From an uncultured Desulfovibrio sp. (GTDB lineage Bacteria > Desulfobacterota > Desulfovibrionia > Desulfovibrionales > Desulfovibrionaceae), in NCBI RefSeq assembly GCF_944327235.1, contig NZ_CALVHE010000020.1, positions 1 through 35,084 of the forward strand: a DNA stretch of 35,084 nt. Direction: 5' to 3'. Position 1 is the first letter of the stretch; every line of letters begins with the position of its first letter. The position numbers and the translations under genes were made by a program. The notes beneath the pieces were generated by a model that saw only the letters and a list, made by a program, of their open reading frames with translations, did not search any database and was not told the DNA's origin. Below are positions 15,724 through 23,920 of the stretch, one piece after another.

Positions 15724-17502
15724 ATGGATCGTTCCGATGAAATGCTGGACTATACCTATACGCATAGTCAGACTCAGGCCACCACGGGGTATTTTTCCTG
15801 CGAACCTCCGGCGTCCCTGACGTGGGAGATGGCGCTTGCCCGGCTGGAAGCCACACCACTGGACGACTTTCTGCATCAGCACTGCCTGCGGCAGGCGGCA
15901 CGGAAAGGAGCGGAGTACCTGAAGCGACTGGCGCAGGACTGCTATGACGCGGACACAGACACTTTCCAGCGTCCCGCCGTGGCCTCGCTACTGCTTGAAT
16001 GCGCGTTGCTGCTGCCTGAGCTGGCCGATGTGGCGAGCTCTTTCCCGGAAAATGCGCAGGAGCGGCTGGAGTCGTTCTCGCCGCTCATCTATTTGCGTGC
16101 GGCCGCCTGTCCTGATGCTGCGGCCGCCCGGCAGTGGAGCGAGCTCTTTCAGCGTAACATCCGTGGGCATCACGCCCTGCCCAAGCCGGAAGATGTGGAC
16201 CTGCCGCCGCTTTATACGGAAGAGATGCTGGATGCTTCCGCCGCCGCCATGCAACGTCAGGCGCAAGTCCTGCACGAGGCGCACGAGCGTGTCGTCGCTC
16301 TTCATATGCCCCCCCTTGACCGTCCTCCGGCGCAGGAGACCTTTTTGCGCGCTACGGATGCCCTGTTGGAAGCGGGCATCCTGGCGGGACCGGAAATGCG
16401 CCATCAGGCTTCGCTTTGCCCCATCGCGCTTTTGCGTGCCTGGCGGCTGGACATCCGTGTGAGCAGCGGAACAGGGGCGCAGGCCGTGCGGCATACTTTG
16501 CGCGGCGAGGCCACCGCTTACGGACGGGGCTTGTCGTTGGCGCAGGCACGGGCCTCTTACAGCATGGAGATCGTGGAGCGTTGCAGCGCCTATGTGGATA
16601 TTCGCGGGCCGGAAGGTACGGACGCGCCCGGCGAGGTGGAAAATCGCAAGACGCCGTTGCCGGTCGTTCGCGCTGCGTATGACGAGCTTGCGGCCGCTGG
16701 CCGTGCGGCGTTGTCGCCTGCCCGTCTGCCGCTGGATGCGCCTTTTGCGGGGTGCTGCGGGCCACGGACCCCGCTGCATTGGGTCCCCGCCCATGACCCT
16801 GCCGGCAGGGAAGTGCTGGTGCCCGCACAGGCGGTTTTCCTGTTCTGCAATCTGGACGAGCCTTCGCTTTTTTTGGCGGCAGGCTCCACAGGACTGGCCT
16901 CCGGCAATACGCTGGAAGAGGCAAAAGTGGCCGCGCTGGTGGAGATCATCGAGCGCGATGCCGAAGCGACCACTCCTTTCCGACGCGACCAGTGCTTTAC
17001 GTTGCATTCGCGTGACGAGCTCTTGCAGTCTTTGCTGGATGATTACGCCGCGCGCGGCATCCAGGTGCAGTTTCAGGACATGACCACGGAATGCGGCATC
17101 CCGGTCTACCAGTGTTTTGTCATGAGTCGCCGGGGGGAGATCGTACGCGCCACGGGGGCGGGACTCAGCGGCAGCAGGGCAGCACTGGCGGCACTGACGG
17201 AAACGCCTTGGCCCTATCCCTACGGTGAGCCTACCGGTCCGGCGCTTTCGGCCCTGCCCCAGCGCTATCTGGAGGAGCTCCCCGACTGGGGACTCGGCTC
17301 GGCGGCGGCCAACCTGAGGCAGCTGGAAGAGATGTTGATCGCGCAGGGACGGACGCCGCTCTATGTGGATCTGACCCGTCGGGATCTGGATATCCCCGTG
17401 GTGCGCGCCATCGTGCCGGGGTTGGAACTGACGGGAGAACTGGACGACTTCTCCCGTCCCTCGCTGCGCCTTATGACGCGTTATCTACGGCACACGACAT
17501 AA
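15724..17502 (+). CDS. YcaO-domain protein, stand-alone
   Basis: A 592-residue protein with a YcaO domain in its second half. The ATP/Mg-binding signatures are visible: SYSMEIVERCSAYV, GSTGLASGNTLEEAKVAALVEIIERDA and, near the C terminus, TPLYVDLTRRDLDIPVVRAIVPG. YcaO enzymes activate a backbone amide with ATP, usually making azolines or thioamides, or act with RimO on ribosomal protein S12. No precursor peptide, TfuA or E1-like partner gene is adjacent, so a housekeeping-type role like that of E. coli YcaO is as likely as peptide modification. The N-terminal 250 residues are helical and unrecognised. The ATG at 15724 is chosen for the GAGGG just upstream, though spacing is short; the frame runs upstream through the palindromic element. 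Confidence 0.85.
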   Translation: MDRSDEMLDYTYTHSQTQATTGYFSCEPPASLTWEMALARLEATPLDDFLHQHCLRQAARKGAEYLKRLAQDCYDADTDTFQRPAVASLLLECALLLPELADVASSFPENAQERLESFSPLIYLRAAACPDAAAARQWSELFQRNIRGHHALPKPEDVDLPPLYTEEMLDASAAAMQRQAQVLHEAHERVVALHMPPLDRPPAQETFLRATDALLEAGILAGPEMRHQASLCPIALLRAWRLDIRVSSGTGAQAVRHTLRGEATAYGRGLSLAQARASYSMEIVERCSAYVDIRGPEGTDAPGEVENRKTPLPVVRAAYDELAAAGRAALSPARLPLDAPFAGCCGPRTPLHWVPAHDPAGREVLVPAQAVFLFCNLDEPSLFLAAGSTGLASGNTLEEAKVAALVEIIERDAEATTPFRRDQCFTLHSRDELLQSLLDDYAARGIQVQFQDMTTECGIPVYQCFVMSRRGEIVRATGAGLSGSRAALAALTETPWPYPYGEPTGPALSALPQRYLEELPDWGLGSAAANLRQLEEMLIAQGRTPLYVDLTRRDLDIPVVRAIVPGLELTGELDDFSRPSLRLMTRYLRHTT

Positions 17503-17533
17503 GGAAGGCGGGGAGGCGGAGACGGGTATTTTT

Positions 17534-17588
17534 CTGGGGGGAAGGGAACCCCTTTGGCTCGCGCGCAAAGAGGTTCCCTTCCCCCCAG
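17534..17588. repeat. Large G-rich hairpin after the YcaO gene
   Basis: A 23-bp stem with one mismatch (arms at 17534-17556 and 17566-17588; core GGGGGGAAGGGAACC) around a nine-base loop. It lacks a T tract on the plus strand, so it is not a classical terminator, but it may still stop or stabilise transcripts. A related GGGGGGAAGGGGAACCCC core occurs at 34866-34883 after another gene, and a shorter relative lies near 32473-32495. Confidence 0.7.
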
Positions 17589-17692
17589 TCCCCCCATCCT
17601 TCCCCAAACGCGCTTTACCGAGGAGGATGACGGGTGGTGGCAGCGTGTTGGCCGTCACTTCGTGCAAGAGGTCTCCCGCTGGTGGCGCTTTT

Positions 17693-17834
17693 AGAGCATT
17701 TTCAGTTTGAAACGCTTCGCGTTCCCAACCATACGGCTTGTCGTTTCGCGAAAAAAAACGCGGTTTTTCCGCTTGGGCCGGGCGGCGCTATGCCGCCGCC
17801 TCGCGTTATGCCTTTTGCAAAGGCAAAACGTTCT
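17693..17834 (-). repeat. Multi-hairpin palindromic element, copy B
   Basis: A copy of the 3741-3883 element in the opposite orientation. Read on the minus strand it has the GCCTTTGCAAAAGGC hairpin, the GGCGGC...GCCGCC hairpin, a GCGG-AAAAA-CCGC hairpin followed by eight T, the shared GCCGTATGGTT block and the stem GGAACG / CGTTTC. The ends AGAACGTTTTGCC and, inverted, AGAGCATTTTCAG resemble a terminal repeat. Its end overlaps the stop codon of the gene at 17833, for which the hairpin plus T-tract could serve as terminator. The rest of the gap 17503-17692 holds the G-rich hairpin and no gene. Confidence 0.85.
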
Positions 17835-18282
17835 ATGGGACAAGAGTCTCATCGCTGTACAGCATCCGGTCAATGTAGAGTTTTTGCTCTACCGTGGGCG
17901 TGGTGGCGGTACAGTTCGTTGCGTCAAAAAAGATGCCGGTGGCAGCTGTCCCTTCCATAAGGAAGCGTTCTCGCAGAAAAAGCGAAAGGGATCTTTTTAT
18001 TTGGCCCTCGCAGACCAGAAAGCTGCCCAATCCCGCGCCGGGCTGCCCGTCCGCGTCCATATCCACGCCATGCCGGAAGCAACGCATGGCCGTTCCCTTG
18101 TACTGTTCCCTGTTTACGGAAATGTCCACGACGAAAAAGGGCGGGGCGTCGCCGCAGGCCCACATGGGATTGTAGAAGTACGCGACGCCGGGCGGAGAAA
18201 TGGCCTGTCCATCGGCCCATGTCAGAAGTAGACCTGCCGCGAGAAGGGCAAAGAGCACGCTGCCCCAGAGGATTTTTTTCAT
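17833..18282 (-). CDS. Small exported hypothetical protein with DxDxDG loop
   Basis: A 149-residue protein that I do not recognise. It starts MKKILWGSVLFALLAAGLLL, a signal peptide or membrane anchor. The exported part has four cysteines (WACGD, MRCFR, LVCEG, TNCTA) that could form two disulfides. It also has GVDMDADGQPGAG, a DxDxDG loop of the calcium-binding kind. The start overlaps the stop of the preceding gene as ATGA, so it belongs to the same transcript. The stop codon lies inside repeat copy B, so the C-terminal end may have been set by that insertion. The binding loop is a visible pattern; calcium binding is an inference. Confidence 0.7.
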   Translation of the reverse strand: MKKILWGSVLFALLAAGLLLTWADGQAISPPGVAYFYNPMWACGDAPPFFVVDISVNREQYKGTAMRCFRHGVDMDADGQPGAGLGSFLVCEGQIKRSLSLFLRERFLMEGTAATGIFFDATNCTATTPTVEQKLYIDRMLYSDETLVP

Positions 18283-18824
18283 GCCTGAACGGGAGAGGGG
18301 GCTGCCGGCTCATCGCCCGGCGTGGGCGGGCTCGTCGTTGCGGAGGCCGGATAAAGCGACAGCGCCACCCGTCGTGTGCCGCGGATGCCCAGGATCGCGC
18401 ATATCAGGTTGAAGGGGACGGAGAGCAGGACGATCAGCCAGCCGAGCCCGGCGCCTTCGAGTGCGCCGTCCAGCAGCAGTTTCTCCAGCCAGCTGTTGGG
18501 AAAATAGCCCGTCAGCATGTCGTGCAGATGCCAGAGCATACCGCCCAGCGGCGAGGCGAGCAGGGGCGCGGCCAAAACGATCCAGATGGCCAGCGACGGC
18601 CGCCGGGCGATGCACGGGGTAAAGGCGGCAGCCAGCAGGGCGTAGATCAGGCAGACAAGCGCGATATAGTGATTGGGATATTCCCAATGGTAGCAGAACA
18701 TGCGCGGCAGGATGCCAAAGATGAACCCGCCGAACGTCAGCAGGGCCATCAGATGATAGATGAGGCTGGCAATGCCGAAGGAGCAGCCGAAGAAGATGAA
18801 AAAGGCAAGCAGGCGTTTTTTCAT
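18279..18824 (-). CDS. Four-helix membrane protein, paralogue 1
   Basis: A 181-residue integral membrane protein of unknown function with about four hydrophobic helices and a cytoplasmic-looking Pro/Ala-rich tail (PPTPGDEPAAPSPVQA). It is a diverged tandem paralogue of the next gene upstream: YALLAAAFTPCIARRPSLA here matches YALLAAAVGPHIPRRPALA there, and both have an ILGIRGTRR / MALSGTRR stretch before the tail. GGAA lies eight bases before the ATG at 18824. It overlaps both neighbours by four bases (ATGA), so the three genes are tightly coupled and may encode one complex. Confidence 0.75.
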   Translation of the reverse strand: MKKRLLAFFIFFGCSFGIASLIYHLMALLTFGGFIFGILPRMFCYHWEYPNHYIALVCLIYALLAAAFTPCIARRPSLAIWIVLAAPLLASPLGGMLWHLHDMLTGYFPNSWLEKLLLDGALEGAGLGWLIVLLSVPFNLICAILGIRGTRRVALSLYPASATTSPPTPGDEPAAPSPVQA

Positions 18825-19354
18825 GGGCTGTTTTCCTGAGTCGATGCGGGCGTGTCTCCTGTGCTGGATGGCGCGACAGGGCGCTCCGCTCGTTGGGCCG
18901 AAAGAGAGAAGAGGTGTCCCGCCAGACGCCGCGTGCCCGACAGCGCCATCATGTAGGCGCAGCAGGACAGGGGGAGGAACAGGAGAGCAAAGATCCCGCC
19001 ATACACCAGCCCGTTGCCCGCGGCCTGAAATGTACGCCACAACGGCATGGCGGGAGAGTGACCGTATCCTCCTAACCAATCTTGCCACGCAAAAAGTATC
19101 CCTGCAAGAAGAGAGGAGAAGAGGAACGTTCCCGCCACGACCAGATGGGCCAGCGCCGGACGGCGGGGGATGTGCGGCCCCACGGCGGCAGCCAGCAGGG
19201 CATACGTCAGGGAGGCGGCAAGGCTGTCGGCAATGAGCCAGAGCGTAAGCCAGGCCCGGAGCTCGATCAGGTGGAAGAAGAGCAGGAGACAGAGCGCCGC
19301 CACATGCACGGCGTGGAGAAAAAAACACTGGACCATAGTGCCCCGTGTGGACAT
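18821..19354 (-). CDS. Four-helix membrane protein, paralogue 2
   Basis: A 177-residue integral membrane protein, paralogous to the gene at 18279-18824, with helices near HAVHVAALCLLLFFHLIEL, SLTYALLAAAVG, LVVAGTFLFSSLLAGILF and LVYGGIFALLFLPLSCCAYM, then a polar tail. The ATG at 19354 has GGAGG six bases upstream; an ATG at 19417 has no such signal. No known family is recognised. The GP.IPRRPALA motif shared by the paralogues lies in a loop between helices two and three. The function is unknown. Confidence 0.75.
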   Translation of the reverse strand: MSTRGTMVQCFFLHAVHVAALCLLLFFHLIELRAWLTLWLIADSLAASLTYALLAAAVGPHIPRRPALAHLVVAGTFLFSSLLAGILFAWQDWLGGYGHSPAMPLWRTFQAAGNGLVYGGIFALLFLPLSCCAYMMALSGTRRLAGHLFSLSAQRAERPVAPSSTGDTPASTQENSP

Positions 19355-19429
19355 GTTCGCCTCCGGCACGCAAGGCGCGCGCAGTGCGGGCTGATCAGGT
19401 GACGGATGTGCTTTCATGGGGTGCCGTCA

Positions 19430-19454
19430 GCGAGGGGGCCTGCTTCCCCCTCGC
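19430..19454. other. Intergenic hairpin
   Basis: GCGAGGGGG at 19430-19438 pairs perfectly with CCCCCTCGC at 19446-19454, with no T run on either side. It lies between the coiled-coil protein gene and the paired membrane-protein genes and may attenuate or process the transcript. Confidence 0.55.
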
Positions 19455-19468
19455 CAACGGCAAAAGTC

Positions 19469-20044
19469 CTATCCCTGCACCGCTGCGCCCGCCATGCGCT
19501 CACCTCGTTTCAGGGCCGTGAGCTGGGATTGCAGTTCCGAAATTTTTTTCTGCAGTTCCTGTGCGGAAGCTTCTTTCTGGACATCGGGCAAGTCGGAAGC
19601 CATGACTTCCTCAAGCTCCTTGGTGAGGTCCTTTATCTGCCGTTCCAGCTTGGCGGTCTGGTTGCTGCTGTCATCGCTGGAATCTTCACCGTTTCCGGAT
19701 ACGGCGTTTGCCTGACCGGAAGATGCTTCCCCTGTCTGGTCAGAGGCGGCAAAAAGTCCCGTGCCCCGGTACTCGTTGAAACGGCTGCGATACTGTTCCG
19801 TTGCGCTGACCGGTTTGTCCCCGGTAGTGGCGTCCCCCTCCGTTTCGTCCAGCTTATCCGTACCGTAGGCTCCGCAAAAGGCGGCGAGACGGCTTTGCCG
19901 GGCAAGCTCAAGAGCTTCTGGGGACAGGCTGACGGTATCGCCATCCATCTGTGTGTTTTTTTCCTGCTGGCGGCGTTTTTCGGAAGCCGTCGAAAACTGT
20001 GTCGCGGACAGTGATTCCACGGGGAAAATTGTGCCGATTTCCAT
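19469..20044 (-). CDS. Hypothetical coiled-coil protein
   Basis: A 191-residue soluble, acidic protein without a signal peptide. An N-terminal segment GDTVSLSPEALELARQ has the short 'D-V-x-[IL]-S-x-E-A' pattern seen in many small bacterial proteins, including FlgM-like ones. A low-complexity Ser/Asp/Gly linker covers about residues 100-130, and a heptad-like coiled coil covers about 130-180 (KLERQIKDLTKELEEVM, ELQKKISELQSQLTALK). GGAGG lies nine bases before the ATG. It is 114 bases upstream of the paired membrane-protein genes in the same direction. No function is recognised. Confidence 0.7.
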   Translation of the reverse strand: MEIGTIFPVESLSATQFSTASEKRRQQEKNTQMDGDTVSLSPEALELARQSRLAAFCGAYGTDKLDETEGDATTGDKPVSATEQYRSRFNEYRGTGLFAASDQTGEASSGQANAVSGNGEDSSDDSSNQTAKLERQIKDLTKELEEVMASDLPDVQKEASAQELQKKISELQSQLTALKRGERMAGAAVQG

Positions 20045-20139
20045 AGCTCGTTACCTCCAGCAAAAAAAAAGCAAAGATGATGCCAGGCAAGCAGAGCCGT
20101 GCGGGGCGAGCGTTTTTTTTTCGGGCGGACGGCAGGCAT

Positions 20140-20167
20140 AAAAAAGGCTCCCGCCGGAGCGGGAGCC
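20140..20167 (-). terminator. groESL terminator
   Basis: On the minus strand GGCTCCCGC-TCCG-GCGGGAGCC is followed by six T, starting about 30 bases after the groEL stop codon. Confidence 0.95.
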
Positions 20168-20197
20168 GTATGAGGCAGTTGGAGGAAACGGGTCGGC

Positions 20198-21844
20198 TTA
20201 GTACATGCCGCCCATGCCGCCCATGCCGTCCATGCCGCCGGGCATGGCGGGGACGTCCTTCTTGGGTTCGGGCTTTTCGCTGATGGCGCACTCGGTGGTG
20301 AGCAGCAGGGAAGCCACGGAAGCGGCGTTCTGCAGGGCGGTGCGGGTCACCTTCTTGGGGTCGATGACGCCGGCCTTGAGCAGGTCTTCATATTCGCCGG
20401 TAGCGGCGTTGAAGCCGAAGCCGTCCTTGCCCTGACGCACCTTTTCCACGATGATGGAACCTTCGAAACCGGCGTTGTGGGCGATCTGGCGCAGCGGGGC
20501 TTCGATGGCGCGGCGGATGATGTTCACACCGGCCAGTTCGTCGTCGTCAGCGGGCTTGATGGAGTCGAGTACCTTGGACACGCGGATGAGGGCCGTGCCG
20601 CCGCCGGGGACGATGCCTTCTTCCACGGCAGCGCGGGTGGCGTTCAGGGCGTCTTCCACGCGGTCCTTCTTTTCCTTCATTTCCACTTCGGTGGCGGCGC
20701 CCACATGGACGACGGCCACGCCGCCCACCAGCTTGGCAAGGCGTTCCTGCAGCTTTTCACGGTCATAGTCGGAAGTGGCTTCTTCCACCTGAGCGCGGAT
20801 CTGCTTCACGCGAGCGGTGATCTCTTCCTTCTTGCCGGCGCCGTCCACGATGGTGGTATTTTCCTTGTCGATGACCACGCGCTTGGCGGTACCGAGGTCG
20901 GTGAGGGCCATGTTTTCCAGCTTGGTGCCGGTGTCGTCGGAAGCCACCTGACCGCCGGTGAGGATGGCGATATCCTGCAGCATGGCCTTGCGGCGGTCAC
21001 CAAAGCCCGGAGCCTTCACGGCCACCACCTGCAGGGCGCCGCGCAGCTTGTTCACCACGAGGGTGGCAAGGGCTTCGCCTTCCACGTCTTCGGCCAGGAT
21101 GAGCAGCGGACGGTTGACCTTGGCCACCTGTTCCAGCACGGGCAGCATGTCCTTCATGCTGGAGATCTTCTTTTCGGAGCAGAGGATGTAGGGGTTGTCC
21201 AGCTCGCACTGCATCTTTTCGGCGTTGGTCACGAAGTAGGGGGAGAGGTAGCCGCGGTCGAAACGCATACCTTCCACCACGTCCATGGTGGTTTCGAGGC
21301 CCTTGGCCTCTTCCACGGTGATCACGCCTTCCTTGCCCACCTTGGCCATGGCTTCAGCGATGATGTTGCCGATGGTGGCGTCGGAGTTGGCGGAAATGGT
21401 GCCGATCTGGGCGATTTCCTTCTGGTCGCGGGTGGGCTTGGCCAGATTGGCCAGTTCAGCGATGAGGGCTTCCACAGCCTTGTCCACGCCGCGCTTGATG
21501 GCCATGGGGTTGCGGCCGGCGGCCACGAGCTTCACGCCTTCATGATAGATGGCCTGAGCCAGGATGGTGGCGGTGGTGGTGCCGTCGCCGGCGGCGTCGG
21601 AAGTCTTGGAGGCCACTTCCTTCACCAGCTGGGCGCCCATGTTCTCGAACTTGTCGTCCAGCTCGATTTCCTTGGCCACGGTCACGCCATCCTTGGTGAT
21701 GACGGGAGCGCCGTAGGACTTTTCGATGGCCACGTTACGACCCTTGGGGCCGAGGGTCACCTTCACGGCGTTGGCGAGCTTGTCCACGCCACGGGCCAGT
21801 TTTTCGCGAGCTTTGACGTCGAAGAGAACTTCTTTAGCAGCCAT
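20198..21844 (-). CDS. groEL: Chaperonin GroEL (60 kDa)
   Basis: A 548-residue chaperonin subunit that forms the double-ring folding chamber. The protein matches GroEL throughout: [19 protein letters not shown] at the start, the ATP-binding LGPKGRNV and [12 protein letters not shown] motifs, [15 protein letters not shown] near residue 405, and the Met/Gly-rich tail [13 protein letters not shown] that projects into the cavity. GGAG lies before the ATG at 21844. It follows groES by 41 bases in the standard order and ends at a strong terminator. Confidence 0.99.
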   Translation of the reverse strand: MAAKEVLFDVKAREKLARGVDKLANAVKVTLGPKGRNVAIEKSYGAPVITKDGVTVAKEIELDDKFENMGAQLVKEVASKTSDAAGDGTTTATILAQAIYHEGVKLVAAGRNPMAIKRGVDKAVEALIAELANLAKPTRDQKEIAQIGTISANSDATIGNIIAEAMAKVGKEGVITVEEAKGLETTMDVVEGMRFDRGYLSPYFVTNAEKMQCELDNPYILCSEKKISSMKDMLPVLEQVAKVNRPLLILAEDVEGEALATLVVNKLRGALQVVAVKAPGFGDRRKAMLQDIAILTGGQVASDDTGTKLENMALTDLGTAKRVVIDKENTTIVDGAGKKEEITARVKQIRAQVEEATSDYDREKLQERLAKLVGGVAVVHVGAATEVEMKEKKDRVEDALNATRAAVEEGIVPGGGTALIRVSKVLDSIKPADDDELAGVNIIRRAIEAPLRQIAHNAGFEGSIIVEKVRQGKDGFGFNAATGEYEDLLKAGVIDPKKVTRTALQNAASVASLLLTTECAISEKPEPKKDVPAMPGGMDGMGGMGGMY

Positions 21845-21885
21845 GATATTTTCTCCTTAAAGGGATAATGCGATATGTGGGGAAA

Positions 21886-22170
21886 TTAGTTGAGGATGGC
21901 AAGGATGTCGTCTTCACGCATCACGAGGTGTTCCACGCCGTCCAGCTTCACTTCGGTGCCGGCATACTTGTTGAACAGCACGATGTCGCCAGCCTTGACG
22001 GACATTTCGATGCGGTTGCCGTTTTCCACCTTGCCGGGACCCACAGCGATCACTTCACCCTTGGAGGGCTTTTCCTTGGCGGTATCGGGAATGAAAAGAC
22101 CGCCGGCGGTCTTTTCTTCGGATTCAACGCGCTTGACCAGCACACGGTCATGGAGAGGTTTCAGGTTCAT
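21886..22170 (-). CDS. groES: Co-chaperonin GroES (10 kDa)
   Basis: A 94-residue Gro[35 protein letters not shown] contains the mobile loop that binds GroEL, and [35 protein letters not shown] is the family's C-terminal half. Seven of these subunits cap the GroEL ring. GGAGG lies eight bases before the ATG. It is the first gene of the groESL operon. Confidence 0.98.
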   Translation of the reverse strand: MNLKPLHDRVLVKRVESEEKTAGGLFIPDTAKEKPSKGEVIAVGPGKVENGNRIEMSVKAGDIVLFNKYAGTEVKLDGVEHLVMREDDILAILN

Positions 22171-22382
22171 GGTATTTCCTCCAAAAGAATTTTTTATCTC
22201 GGTGCAGCGTGGCGCTGCGGGATTGTCGAGCGGGAGGCAGGTGATGCGACCGATCTTCCCCGCGTCGGCATAGTAAATAAGGCAGCTTGTCGGATTGAAA
22301 AGGGGCAGAAGGCAATTTTTTTTGACTTTTTTTTCTGCTTAAAAAAATAACAAAAGAAATCAGTTGGTTGTTCAAAATTTTT
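22171..22382 (-). promoter_or_regulatory. groES upstream region, no CIRCE element seen
   Basis: The 212 bases before groES contain a very AT-rich tract at 22313-22380 and a leader hairpin GCAGCG-TGG-CGCTGC at 22204-22218. I found no TTAGCACTC-N9-GAGTGCTAA (CIRCE) operator and no clear sigma-32 (CTTGAAA/CCCCAT) pair, so the heat-shock control is not evident by eye. Confidence 0.4.
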
Positions 22383-23330
22383 CTATGTACTTCCCTGGTT
22401 TCTGAGCGCCGCGCGAGAGCGCAGCGGCAGCGGACGGCCAAACAGGGCCTGAAAAACGTCTCCCACCTCGGGCAGGCGGTGGCTGAGGATCATCAGGAGG
22501 GACGCACGGTCGGTACGCAGACGGCTCAGGCAGCGGCTCACCGTATCTTCAAGGGTATACGTTCGTCCGCCATCCCGGAACAGGGGAGAATGCAGCTCCG
22601 GAGCGAGATGGAGGGCGGCCTGTACGCCCCGGTGCACAGGAAAATGATCGTCGTCATGCAGAAAGCCGTCAGGCAGCGGGCAGTCCTCAGCCGCAAGGTC
22701 CAGACGTGCGGCCAGCTCCCGCAGAAGATAGCGGAAAAGGGCAGGGGAGGGATGATTGTGCGTATGCATGAGCAGGGTCTGCTGAAAGTGTCCCGCGAAC
22801 CAGGCGGATACGGGAACGAGATCGTCATGCAGTTCACGCAGTCTGCGCTCGCGCCGGAGCATCTCCTCAAGGGAATCCGTAGCCTTTCGCAAAAAGAATT
22901 CCCGGGGCCGTCGGAGGAAGTCCGCCACGGTCTGCTGCGCGCGCGAGATGTCCAGTCCCGCCACCAGACAGGACACGCTGGCGGCGCAGTGGTATTCTCC
23001 CATATTGGTATGGGCGTAGGTGATGTGCGGCGCATAGCCGGAAAAATAGACATAGGGCACGATGATGACCCGCTTGCCGTGCCGTCGCGCATATTCCAGC
23101 ACGCATTCCGTGCGGGCTTCGTAAAAATGTTCCGCCTGCACGGGCTGGACGCACAGGATGTCCGCCGTCTCGCAGTTGACGAGAAAGTGGCGGTACTGCT
23201 CTTGCGTCAGGGTATCCACGCGCAGGATGCGGTCGGACACATACTGATCGGTCCAACTGGGCAGATGGGAAAGCAGATTGGCGAGATGGACGAGTTGGCA
23301 GGTTCCGAAAAAAGCGATGCGGCTTTGCAT
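22383..23330 (-). CDS. WcbI-like polysaccharide-biosynthesis family protein
   Basis: A protein of about 315 residues resembling the WcbI family of putative acetyltransferases from capsule loci. The N-terminal IAFFGTCQLVHLANLL matches the 'GNCQ' start of the family, and YFSGYAPHITY and MHTHNHPSPALFRYLL match later conserved blocks. The start is uncertain: the ATG at 23330 places the domain at the N terminus, while an in-frame ATG at 23387 would add 19 residues, and neither has a clear ribosome binding site. No other polysaccharide gene is in the window, so it is an orphan member upstream of groES. The family call is moderate. Confidence 0.72.
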   Translation of the reverse strand: MQSRIAFFGTCQLVHLANLLSHLPSWTDQYVSDRILRVDTLTQEQYRHFLVNCETADILCVQPVQAEHFYEARTECVLEYARRHGKRVIIVPYVYFSGYAPHITYAHTNMGEYHCAASVSCLVAGLDISRAQQTVADFLRRPREFFLRKATDSLEEMLRRERRLRELHDDLVPVSAWFAGHFQQTLLMHTHNHPSPALFRYLLRELAARLDLAAEDCPLPDGFLHDDDHFPVHRGVQAALHLAPELHSPLFRDGGRTYTLEDTVSRCLSRLRTDRASLLMILSHRLPEVGDVFQALFGRPLPLRSRAALRNQGST

Positions 23331-23512
23331 GGGCAGGCACAGGGCAGAGGGTTGTCTGTTCTTTCCGGGAATGTCCGCTCGTGCCATCGGGCCGGGCAGT
23401 CCCCGGACAACATCATACCGGCGGTCGACTTGCGGCTACTGTGCCCGCCCGGCGGCGGAAAGGCAAGCGCGTCCGCGCGGAGTCCATGCGGCAAACGGGG
23501 AGAAATATCGGC

Positions 23513-23541
23513 TTGACAGAGCGAAAGATACGAGGCATAGG
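23513..23541 (+). promoter_or_regulatory. Candidate promoter in the gene-poor stretch
   Basis: TTGACA at 23513-23518 and CATAGG at 23536-23541 are 17 bases apart: a perfect -35 with a weak -10. It points toward the small open frames at 23583 and 23683. Confidence 0.4.
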
Positions 23542-23582
23542 CAAGGCGTCGTCACATTATGGCGGCGAAAAAGGAGTTGTTC

Positions 23583-23633
23583 ATGTCGTCCGAGAGTACT
23601 GGCCCTGCCCCTGCCCTTCCATTTCAGCGTTGA
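23583..23633 (+). CDS. Possible 16-residue peptide
   Basis: An open frame MSSESTGPAPALPFQR with AAGGAG six bases before the ATG, 42 bases downstream of a candidate promoter. It is too short for any family assignment. The ribosome binding site is the only support. Confidence 0.3.
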   Translation: MSSESTGPAPALPFQR

Positions 23634-23682
23634 CGACGCTCCTGCCGGTCTCCCCGCAGGCGTGTCGTTCTGCGGAGGAGAT

Positions 23683-23835
23683 ATGCGCGTTTTCTTCTTC
23701 CTTTCCCTGCGGAGACTTTCCGCCCTTATGACGGGCTTTTTGCCGAAAGCCTTGCCCTGCGTCCTGCTCGACGGACGGCGGACGCCTCAGCGTTTCTTTC
23801 CTCTTCAGCCGCCGTCGTGCGGCCTTCCTGCTTAG
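23683..23835 (+). CDS. Possible 50-residue protein
   Basis: An open frame beginning MRVFFFLSLRRLSALMTGFL, with GGAGGAG close upstream (short spacing of about four bases). The first 25 residues are hydrophobic with arginines, and the rest is Pro/Arg-rich. No homologue is recognised. It may be a chance frame in a GC-rich intergenic region; the good ribosome binding site is the reason for listing it. Confidence 0.3.
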   Translation: MRVFFFLSLRRLSALMTGFLPKALPCVLLDGRRTPQRFFPLQPPSCGLPA

Positions 23836-23920
23836 GTTCCCCCTCTTTTCTAAAAGGCTGCCTTGTTTCGTGCGGCGTGTTTGCTGCGCGAAACGCTCCG
23901 GTCTTTCGTGGGAGTATGCG

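Noticed and set aside
20477..21868. A long plus-strand frame opposite groEL (His/Gly-rich product)
   Set aside because: It is a shadow of groEL codon usage; frames like this opposite groEL are common and the product has no domain.
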